A stretch of DNA of 64,000 nucleotides from Kurthia zopfii (lineage in GTDB: Bacteria > Bacillota > Bacilli > Bacillales_A > Planococcaceae), in NCBI RefSeq assembly GCF_003143955.1, contig NZ_QFVS01000002.1, positions 1 through 64,000 on the forward strand, given 5' to 3'. The notes under the pieces are model-generated. The model saw only the letters and a list, made by a program, of their open reading frames with translations, ran no database searches and was not told the origin of the DNA. A program made the translations under genes and the position numbers. Shown one piece after another: positions 10,930 through 19,600 of the stretch (positions are counted from its first letter, which is position 1; the number at the start of each line of letters is the position of its first letter).

Positions 10930-11841
10930 ATGAACAATAGAAAAAGACAAGTGATCCTCGCATCACTCAAACTATTCGCTGACAAAGGCTTTAACAGCAC
11001 GTCCATTCAGGAGATACTGGATGAGGCGCATATTTCAAAAGGGACATTTTATAATTACTTCTCTTCTAAAAAGGATTGTTTAATCGCCATTTTAGAAATT
11101 GGACGCTCTGATTCTACTTTGCGTAAAGCAGAGTTATTAATAGGAAAAGACTTAAACGACAAAAATGTACTGGCAGCCCAAATCTCCACAATCATGCAAG
11201 TGAATCGCGAAAGAAACTTGCTGCCGATTTTTGAATCAATACTGCATTCTGGGGACGCAGATTTAAAAAAAATTGTACAACAGTATCATTTGAAAGAAAT
11301 GCAATGGTTGTCGAAGCGGTTAATTGATGTCTATGGCGAGAGCATCGTTCCCTATCGTTACGATGCTACAACGCTTCTTTTCGGTATGATTCATCAAACA
11401 TTGCACATTGGCAATATGGTTCGTGATGAGATGATTGACCCGGTTGCTACAGTTAAATATGCGTTACGTCAACTCGACCTGATTGTTCCTTCGCTTATTA
11501 AGAATAACGACCTCTATCTAGGGCAGGATTTACAACGTTATATTTATGAAAATACAGAGCCTAAAGTTATTACATCTAATGAGGTTCTAGAACAGTTAGT
11601 CGGCTTTAAAGGAGCTCTCGAGTCTAATATACCCGCTCCTTGCATCGAGTACACTGAATGCCTAATTGAGGAGTTTTCTTCTGATACGCCACGTAACTAT
11701 ATTATTAATACGATTGCTTACCAATTCTACAATAGCTTCAGAAACTCAAAACATTCATTAGAATCAATCGAAATTGCCAACAATATTTGGCATTTTACTC
11801 GTGGTTTTAAAGAAGCAATTGAATCAAACTCAGCACAATAA
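10930..11841 (+). CDS. Long TetR/AcrR-family regulator, likely controls the adjacent MFS pump
   Basis: The N-terminal TetR helix-turn-helix is clear (QVILASLKLFADKGFNSTSI, then ISKGTFYNYFSSKKDCL, residues 7-55). At 303 residues the protein is about 100 longer than typical TetR proteins; the extra C-terminal part (from about 200) is helical and unassigned. An RBS (AAGGTGGG) precedes the ATG. By position it should repress the divergent exporter gene through the 176-bp shared region, where I could not define an operator with confidence. Confidence 0.88.
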   Translation: MNNRKRQVILASLKLFADKGFNSTSIQEILDEAHISKGTFYNYFSSKKDCLIAILEIGRSDSTLRKAELLIGKDLNDKNVLAAQISTIMQVNRERNLLPIFESILHSGDADLKKIVQQYHLKEMQWLSKRLIDVYGESIVPYRYDATTLLFGMIHQTLHIGNMVRDEMIDPVATVKYALRQLDLIVPSLIKNNDLYLGQDLQRYIYENTEPKVITSNEVLEQLVGFKGALESNIPAPCIEYTECLIEEFSSDTPRNYIINTIAYQFYNSFRNSKHSLESIEIANNIWHFTRGFKEAIESNSAQ

Positions 11842-11878
11842 AAAGTAGCTACACGAGTAAATTCGTGTAGCTACTTTT
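11841..11878 (+). terminator. Intrinsic terminator of the TetR gene
   Basis: A perfect 16-bp stem (11841-11856 with 11863-11878) and 6-base loop start at the last base of the stop codon. The T run is part of the stem. Confidence 0.75.
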
Positions 11879-11931
11879 GGTTTATGAAATAATTTTTAGG
11901 GAAATCATTGTTTGAATCCCATTTTATATAA

Positions 11932-12003
11932 TGCCCCAGGAGGGAATCGAACCCCCAGCCTAAGAACCGGAATCTTATGTTTTATCCATTAAACTACTGA
12001 GGC
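11932..12003 (-). tRNA. tRNA-Arg (anticodon CCG)
   Basis: A 72-nt cloverleaf on the minus strand. The acceptor GCCTCAG pairs with CTGGGGC (one T-G), followed by discriminator A. The anticodon stem TAAGA/TCTTA encloses TTCCGGT, giving anticodon CCG. The T arm is GGGGG-TTCGATT-CCCTC. CCA is not encoded. It decodes CGG, a rare codon at this base composition. It stands alone upstream of clpP on the opposite strand. Confidence 0.93.
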
Positions 12004-12087
12004 ATATTCTTATTATACAAATATAAGAACTTAAACACAACACGATTTCCTATTACACACTAAACTTGCAACATTTAGTGTGATTTA

Positions 12088-12117
12088 TTTGACCTTATTT
12101 GACTATGCAATTACAAT
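12088..12117 (+). promoter_or_regulatory. clpP promoter with overlapping CtsR operator
   Basis: TTGACC (12089-12094), 17-bp spacer and TACAAT (12112-12117) form a SigA promoter. The heptad pair TTTGACC-TTA-TTTGACT (12088-12104) is, read on the minus strand, a perfect match to the CtsR box (A/G)GTCAAA-NAN-(A/G)GTCAAA and covers the -35. CtsR repression with induction by heat or protein damage is therefore expected. Confidence 0.88.
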
Positions 12118-12167
12118 AAAGGTAACGCTGATAAAGTCAGTAACAAGATTGAACGGAGGAGAATTAG

Positions 12168-12758
12168 ATGAACTTAATTCCAACAGTAATCGAAACAACA
12201 AACCGCGGAGAGCGTGCTTACGACATTTACTCACGTCTTCTTAAAGACCGTATTATTATGCTAGGTAGTGCTATTGATGATAACGTAGCAAACGCGATCG
12301 TATCACAATTACTATTCTTAGAAGCTGAAGATCCAGAGAAAGATATTTTCCTATACATCAATTCTCCTGGTGGTAGCGTAACTGCTGGTATGGCAATTTA
12401 CGATACAATGCAATTCATCAAACCAGATGTACAAACAATTTGTATTGGTATGGCCGCTTCAATGGGTTCATTCCTATTAACAGCTGGTGCAAAAGGTAAA
12501 CGTTTTGCATTACCAAACTCAGAAATCATGATTCACCAACCACTTGGTGGCGCACAAGGTCAAGCGACTGAAATCGAAATCGCTGCTCGCCACATTTTAA
12601 AAACGCGTGAAAAATTAAACAAAATCCTTGCTGAGCGTACTGGCCAACCAGTTGAAGTGATCGAGAAAGATACAGATCGCGACAACTTTATGTCAGCTGA
12701 AGAAGCACTTGATTACGGTCTAATCGACAAAATCATGGTAAGCAACGATTCTAAATAA
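12168..12758 (+). CDS. clpP: ATP-dependent Clp protease proteolytic subunit
   Basis: ClpP is the barrel-shaped serine peptidase that degrades substrates unfolded by ClpC/ClpX/ClpE. The 196-residue protein has NLIPTVIE(TT)[14 protein letters not shown] at the N-terminus, the nucleophile Ser in [11 protein letters not shown], the His in IMIHQPLGG, and the Asp in the [20 protein letters not shown] region. The RBS GGAGGAG is strong. Expression is predicted to be under CtsR through the box at 12088. Codons are highly biased, as for an abundant protein. Confidence 0.98.
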   Translation: MNLIPTVIETTNRGERAYDIYSRLLKDRIIMLGSAIDDNVANAIVSQLLFLEAEDPEKDIFLYINSPGGSVTAGMAIYDTMQFIKPDVQTICIGMAASMGSFLLTAGAKGKRFALPNSEIMIHQPLGGAQGQATEIEIAARHILKTREKLNKILAERTGQPVEVIEKDTDRDNFMSAEEALDYGLIDKIMVSNDSK

Positions 12759-12767
12759 TTCAGATGA

Positions 12768-12795
12768 AAAGCCATCCTTAAAGGGTGGCTTTTTT
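12768..12795 (+). terminator. Intrinsic terminator of clpP
   Basis: A 10-bp stem (AAAGCCATCC with GGGTGGCTTT, one U-G), 5-base loop and T tract lie 9 bp after the stop. Confidence 0.85.
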
Positions 12796-12864
12796 GTGTT
12801 TGTATATAGTTTTGGTTCTATTATATATTTTGGAATTTTAAAATAATTCACGTTGTAGCTTTCA

Positions 12865-12973
12865 GAAATAACGAATGCTTTCCGCCGACAAGTGCCGCAC
12901 TATTTATTTCCACTCTGGGTGGAAATAAAGGATTGCTTCTCACTTGTTTTTCGGCAGGAGTCCTCGTTATTTC
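12865..12973. repeat. Palindromic intergenic element with internal hairpin
   Basis: A 109-bp segment is bounded by perfect inverted ends GAAATAACGA (12865-12874) and TCGTTATTTC (12964-12973). The next bases also pair imperfectly (CCGCCGACAAGTG against CACTTGTTTTTCGG). The centre holds a perfect hairpin, TTATTTCCAC-TCTGG-GTGGAAATAA (12904-12928). It looks like a dispersed palindromic element rather than a gene. A 61-codon frame crossing it has no RBS. It lies in the 332-bp gap between clpP and the 105-aa gene; apart from the two terminators I see nothing else there. Confidence 0.65.
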
Positions 12974-13047
12974 CTTCATTGATGATGCGTTCTAAAGCAT
13001 ACTTTAAAACGATGTGTTACCCTAGTTTATCTCTGTCTTTAGAACAC

Positions 13048-13075
13048 AAAAAAGAGCCGCATAAGCGCGACTCTT
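13048..13075 (-). terminator. Intrinsic terminator of the 105-aa gene
   Basis: A 9-bp stem (13052-13060 with 13067-13075, one G-U) and six Ts on the minus strand follow 16 bp after the stop codon. Confidence 0.85.
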
Positions 13076-13090
13076 AATTCAATATATTTA

Positions 13091-13408
13091 TTAGCCTACT
13101 ACATTTTTAAGTTCGTTCATTTCGTAGTATGATACGCCAGATTTAGAACCGATATTACCAGCTTTTAAAGCTTTACGGAAGATGATTTTTGGTGTTGTTT
13201 TTGCACCGTTTAATTCAGCAGTTGCAGTGAACACGTCCATATCTTCTGTTGGTGTTGGAGCTACATTTGTATAACCTAGTTTTCCTAGAATACTTTTAAC
13301 TTGGAAATCGCGAGCAAGTTCGAAGTCGATTAGTTCTGAGATCGCTAAATCTACAATTTCCTCTTTTTGACCTTCTGTTTGCACATGCGCAATAATAGTA
13401 ATTTCCAT
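13091..13408 (-). CDS. Uncharacterised 105-aa protein
   Basis: I do not recognise this protein. It is small, soluble, without signal peptide or membrane segment, and begins with a likely beta strand and helix (MEITIIAHVQTEGQKEEIVD). An acidic stretch follows (PTEDMDVF), then a basic strand (TTPKIIFRKALKAG). It has a strong RBS (AGGAGG, eight bases before ATG), its own promoter (13440-13467) and its own terminator, so it is very probably a real, independently expressed gene. Together with the giant adhesin it is inserted between clpP and crh, genes that are neighbours in related genomes. Confidence 0.75.
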   Translation of the reverse strand: MEITIIAHVQTEGQKEEIVDLAISELIDFELARDFQVKSILGKLGYTNVAPTPTEDMDVFTATAELNGAKTTPKIIFRKALKAGNIGSKSGVSYYEMNELKNVVG

Positions 13409-13439
13409 TATATATTCCTCCTAGACGGTATTTACTATT

Positions 13440-13467
13440 ATTTTAGCACTCTGAAATTATTTATCAA
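13440..13467 (-). promoter_or_regulatory. Promoter of the 105-aa gene
   Basis: Minus strand TTGATA (13462-13467), 16-bp spacer, TAAAAT (13440-13445), about 20 bp before the RBS of the 105-aa gene. Confidence 0.65.
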
Positions 13468-13470
13468 AGT

Positions 13471-13510
13471 AAAAAAAACTTGAATTGTTTCTCATTTTGC
13501 GACAATTCAA
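13471..13510 (-). terminator. Second terminator downstream of the adhesin gene
   Basis: A perfect 9-bp stem (TTGAATTGT / ACAATTCAA, 13480-13488 and 13502-13510) and eight Ts on the minus strand. It lies about 80 bp beyond the first adhesin terminator and before the promoter at 13440, so it insulates the 105-aa gene. Confidence 0.7.
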
Positions 13511-13586
13511 CATGGAATAGAATGATTTTATCGAAACTTAGCAGATAATTGTATAGATTTTCTCAGCAATTTACGTAGTGTAAAGC

Positions 13587-13626
13587 AAAAAAAATCGGTA
13601 CTTCGTTTTTCAACGAGTACCGATTT
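13587..13626 (-). terminator. Intrinsic terminator of the adhesin gene
   Basis: An 11-bp stem (AAATCGGTACT / AGTACCGATTT) with an inner CGTT-AACG extension and T tract starts 10 bp after the stop codon. Confidence 0.88.
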
Positions 13627-13636
13627 CTTCTATTTA

Positions 13637-16600
13637 TTAAGCGTGTTTACGACGGTTACGGATCACCATGAAAGCGCCTAATGCGATTACTAGTAAGCCA
13701 CCTAGGCCGTATGCTAGAGAGTTTGATTCACCTGTTTGTGGTAATACGTTACCGTTTTTATCAACAATGATTGTTGTAATAACGTTTTTGTCTTTATCGA
13801 CAACTTCGTATTTACCTGGTGGTAATTTTTCAATTACTACATTACCTTTACCATCTGTTTTACCTGAAGTTACTGGTTTTTTATTCTTATCAATCACTTC
13901 AACTTCAACGCCTGGTTTTTTCGTTGGTACTGTAACTGTTGGTTTTTCAACTTCTTCCGTTTCACCTTCAACTACTGGTGGAACTTTACCATTTGTAATT
14001 GTTAGTTCAGCTAGACATTCGTCTTTCTTCACTTCGAATTTCAATGGTGTTTTATTAAGTTTGTAGCCTTTCGGAGCTGTAGTTTGCGTGATTACGTATT
14101 TACCTGGGCGTAATTGATCAAGTACAATTTTGCCTTTGTTCGCTTTCACGTTTGCTACTACTGTTTTAGAACCGTCAGCATTGATTTTTTCAACTTTGTA
14201 AGTTGAGTTTTCAACGATTACGTTTCCTTTTTCATCTTTGTTAAATACTGTTACGTCACATTTGTTTGGTGTGTTGTCTACGTTTACTGAAATCGTACCG
14301 CCACATTGATCTGGAGAGATCACAAGCGTTGTTGATTTAGCAATTTTGTATCCTGGTACACCTTTCACTAACTCGATTGTGTAAGTGCCTGGACGTAATG
14401 GTTTCGTCGTAATTTTACCGTCTTTACCGAAAGTAAATTCGTTGCCTACTACTTTACCGTTTACATCTTTGATTACGAATTTAGCACCTTCAATACCTGC
14501 AGCTAGTTCTTTATCAACAAGAACGATTGTTGCTGGGCAGTAAGTCATGATGTTTTCAACTTCGAATGCTGGTGAACAATCTAATGCGTTCACTGTGAAT
14601 TCTAGGTCTTTCGCTTTTTCGTAATTTTGTGGAGCTTTTGTTTGAACTAACACATAGTCGCCGCGCTCAAGAGCTGGTAATACGATCTTACCTGCTTCGT
14701 CAGCTTTAACGCCTTTAGAAACTTCAACTTTTGTGCCATCTTTATCTTTTTTATATAAAGTATACTCAGAACCAGATGTGATTACTTCTTTCGTGTCGCC
14801 ATCTTTGTTGATGATTGTAACTTCACACTTGCCGAAGTCATTTACGATTGTTACTGTTGCACAATTGTCTTTTACTACGTCGAATGCTACTGGTTTATCA
14901 TTTAAAACATAGTTGCCTTCGATTGATTTTTGAACTAATTCGTATTTACCTACTTCTAAAGCTGGAACTTTAACGCTACCGTCTTTAGCTGTAAGTGGAT
15001 TTTCGTTTACTTTCACTTTCTTACCATCTACGATTTTGAATACATCGTAAGTTGAACCATTTTTGATTTGTTTACCATCAGTATCATTGTTGATTACTGT
15101 GATTTCACATTTCGCAATTTCGTTCACGACTGTTACTGTTGCTGAACAATCTTTTGGATCGATTGTGAATTTCACTGGTGTTGTATTTAATACATATTTG
15201 TCCGAAACTTTCGTTTGAACTAATGTGTAATCACCGTGTTTTAATGCTGGTAATACGATTTTGCCGTCTTTAGCTGTTGCTTTAGCGATCTCTTTGTCAC
15301 CTTGCATTACTTTGTATTCTGAACCATCTGTGATTACTTGACCGTTGTTATCTTTATTAATAACTGTGATCTCACATTTCGCGAATTCGTTTGTAATATT
15401 GACAACTTTACAGTCATCTTTTACTACTTCGAACGCTACTGGTTTGTCATTTAATACGTAGATTGAATCTACTTTTGTTTGTACTAGCTCGTATTTACCT
15501 ACTACTAATGCAGGTACTTTTACTTCGCCATCTTTTGAAACGATTGGTTCTTTATTTACTTTTACTTTTTCATCGCCGATGATTTGGTAAACGTCATATT
15601 CTGAACCATCTTTGATTTTACCGCCATCAACGTCTTTGTTGATTACTGTAATATCACATTTAGCTAAATCATTTTTAATCTCTACTACTGCGTTACATGT
15701 TTCTTTATCTACCGTGAATTTCACTGGTGTTGTGTTTAATACATATTTGTCCGAAACTTTCGTTTGAACAAGTTTATACGTACCATGTTTTAATGCTGGT
15801 AATTTGATTTCGCCATCTTTAGCTGTTGCTTTAGCGATCTCTTTGTCACCTTGCATTACTTTGTATTCTGAATCATCTGTAATTACTTCATCATTTTCAT
15901 CTTTATTGATGACTGTGATCTCACATTTCGCGAATTCGTTTGTAATCTGAACAACTTTACAGTCATCTTTTACTACTTCGAATGCTACTGGTTTGTCATT
16001 TAATACGTAGATTGAATCTACTTTTGTTTGTACTAGCTCGTATTTACCTACTACTAATGCAGGTACTTTTACTTCGCCATCTTTAGAAACTAATGGTTCT
16101 TTGTTAACTTTTACTTTTTCATCACCGATGATTTGGTAAACGTCATACTCTGAACCGTCTTTGATCTTACCGCCATCAACGTCTTTGTTGATTACTGTAA
16201 TATCACATTTAGCAATTTCGTTCTTAATTGTTACTGTTGCTGAACATTCATCTTTGTTGATTTTGAATTCAACTGGAGATGTATTTAATACATATTTGTC
16301 CGAAACATCTGTTTGAACAAGTTGATACGTACCGTGTTTTAATGCTGGTAATTTAATTTGACCGTCTACAGCTGTTACTGTTTCAACTACTTCTTCGTTA
16401 CCTTGCATAACTTTGTAAGTTGAACCGTCAGTGATTACGTCACCGTTTTCGTCTTTGTTGATTACTGTAATTTCACATTTCGCGAATTCATTTGTAATAA
16501 CAATTCCATCACAGTTTTTTGGATCTACTGTGAAATCAACGCCTGTTTCATTTAATACATACATGTCATCAGCCGTTACTTGAACTAATGTGTAATCGCC

Positions 16601-19600
16601 TGCTGGAAGTGGTTCAAGTGTTAATTTACCATCAACAGCTTTCACTTCTTTAACGATTACTTTGTCGCCTTGAACAACTTTGTAAGTTGAATCAGTTTTG
16701 ATTACTTTTTTGTTTTCATCTTGGTTGATTACTGTAACTGCACATTTAGGAACTTCGTTTTCGAATTTCAGATCTGTAACACAGTTTTCAGCATCCACTT
16801 CGAATTCAAGTGGAGTTTCGTTTAATACATAACCTTCTGGAGCTTTAGTTTGTACTAATTCGTACTTACCGTTTTCTAGTTTACCTAGATCGATATTACC
16901 TTTGTCATCAGATTTAAATGTTTTCTCTAAATCTTTACCATCTTTAAGAACTTTGTATTCTGAGTTAGCTGTGATTTTATCACCAGTATCTTTATCTGTA
17001 GATAAGATTACTGTTTCACAAACCTTCACTAATTCAACTTCTACAGTTGTTACTTTACAGTCACCATCTGCATCTTCTTCAACTTTGATTTCAGTAAATT
17101 CATCCACCGGAGCGATTCCTTTAATGTCACCATCTTGTTTAATGAAGTAAGTGCCTGGTTTTAAGTTCACTTTAGCTTCGCCATCTTTGAACTCAACTTT
17201 TTGTTTTGTTTCTACTTTATCTTTCGTGAACACTGTGTAAGTGCCATCTTTTTCGATTTTCTCTTTATCTTTCGCATCAACGAATGATACTGTTACTTCA
17301 CAAGCTTTACGCTCGTTTTTAATAACGAATGGCGTTGCTTCTTTTTGGTTTTCTAAAGCGAATTCAATTTGAACTTGGCTATCATCTTCAAGGTAGTTTT
17401 TAGGAGCTTTAGTTTCCTTAATTACATATGGAGATTTTCCGTCAGCTTTTAAACGAACGTTTTCGAATACTGCTTTTCCGTCTTTATCAGTTGTTGCTGT
17501 GCGGTAAACAGTTTCATAATCATCATATTTGTAAAGTTCGAATTCAGCACCTTCAAGAGCTTTACCTGTTGCTCCATCTACTTTTTTAATGTAGATATTT
17601 TTATACTCAACATCACCCCAGCCAAATGCTGTGCTGTTGTTATAGTAAGTTTTATCTACACTAGATGTTGTTTTAAAATCTTCAGTCATATCATCATAAT
17701 TCAATTTAATTAAGTTACTTAATTCCGTACCTTTGTCACCTTCATAATAAACTTTGTAATCAAGTTTATATGATTTGTGAATTGATTTAGGGAAAATTAT
17801 TTTGAATGATGTTTGATCTTCACTCACATATAGATAGTGTTTCCCATCTTCTGCTTCTTGGTTTGGATTATTTGTTTCTGTTAATTCGATATTTCCATTA
17901 TCTAACTTGAATGAATTTGCAACAAATGTTCCATCAAACTTGTTTTTAGCAGTTAAACTATCTGTTACAGAAGCTTTTTTCAATACTGATTTAGATTGGT
18001 TAATATCTACAGAATAATCAAAGTGACGTGTTTGACGTAATTGTTTACCTTTTTTATCAATTAAAAGTCCACCATTTGGAACTTGTGTATGGGCAGTAAA
18101 TGAACCTTCTTTACCGTCCTTACCAAAAATTGTAGATGTTGCTTTGTTTGTATAGTCTTTACTATAAACATTGTCAGTATCTTTTGTATCATATTGGATT
18201 ACATATGCTTTACCTGCTGGAGTTCCATTAGGGAAAGTAACTACATAACCATTTTCATTTGTTTCTAATGTATAGTCTTTGAATTCAGTTGAAGTAACAA
18301 CATTACCATGACCATTTTTATTATCTAATTCCATGATTTTGAAAGTATCTTCTTTCAATTTCATGTTTTTAGAAGTAAATTCATCGGTAATTTTAGCGCC
18401 TTGTGGAACACCTTGTAAATTAAGTCCGAATCCTACTTGCCATTTGAACGTGTATTCACCTGTTTCATTATTTAAATCTTTCGTTACGTTTTTGAAACCA
18501 TTGTTTTTGATATTTGGTGTACGTTCGAATTGACTTGTTGTTTCAATTTTTTTACCGTTTTCAAACATTAATGTTGCTTTATTTTTATAAATATCCGTTG
18601 TCATTAAGTCTAGTGAAACATCAATTTTAATCGTTTGTTTTTTTGTAATATCTCCAAGGTTAAATAATAAGCCATCAGGACGTTGTTCAGGATCTTTTAC
18701 TGATTTACCATTTACTGTAGCTGTACCAGGGATGTATTGCATATTTTCAGTCATGAATTTGTCTAATACATATGCATTTCTGATATTTTGATTATTTTTA
18801 TTTACTGTAATTACCCAAGTAGCAGTACGCTTTTGGAAATCAAGCTTTTCGTAACCTTTTTCAAGACTTGTTTGTTTGTTCGTTACAGTAGCTGATGATT
18901 CTTGACCATCTGATGTTACTGTATTTTTAACTGTTTGATCATCTGTAACAACATGACCAGGATAAAGCTTAGTTGAGTAACTAATCATGTAACTTTTCGT
19001 TACATCTTTTTTAAATATGATATCGAAACTGTTTTCAGTACTTGATTTAGCAATATAGTACTCGTCTTTTGATAAAGGAGCATTGTCATAAACAATACTA
19101 CCGTTAGTAGCTAATGTATAGCCGTAAATTGTGATTGAATCTTCATCTAAAATTTGTTCACCGTGAATTGCATCACGGATATATGCTTTACTTTGTGGAA
19201 TAGTTGTTTGACCACGATTGTAATCAATAGTCCACTGAGCTCCTGTTGCAGTAGCTTCACCATATTTGTTTAGTAATTTAGCACGTTCGATATTAACTTG
19301 CTTCGTAGCAGATTTATCTAAGCCTGTAGCTTTTACGTTAGCTTTGTTTGTATACGTTGATACAGTTTCATCTAATACTTTTGTTACGTATGTGATTCTG
19401 TAAGCTTTGTTAGAACCTTCTTTAATTGACCATTCATTAGTGCCTTTTTTAGTGAAGTCACTCGTTACGTCTCCGCCTTCAGTAACATTACCTTTGCGAT
19501 CAACTTTTAATTCGATTGCTTTGAATGTGCCTGGAACTAACTCTAATTTAGATGTATCAAATGTATCTTTGAATACACCATTTTTTAGCGTATTTTTCGT

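Noticed and set aside
12892-13077. 61-codon frame between clpP and the 105-aa gene
   Set aside because: It crosses the palindromic element and a terminator hairpin and has no RBS or recognisable product.
15111-16208. CRISPR-like array in the repetitive 14-17 kb region
   Set aside because: The periodicity is protein-domain length and coding; repeats are long, translated and without spacers. No CRISPR array was seen anywhere in the window.
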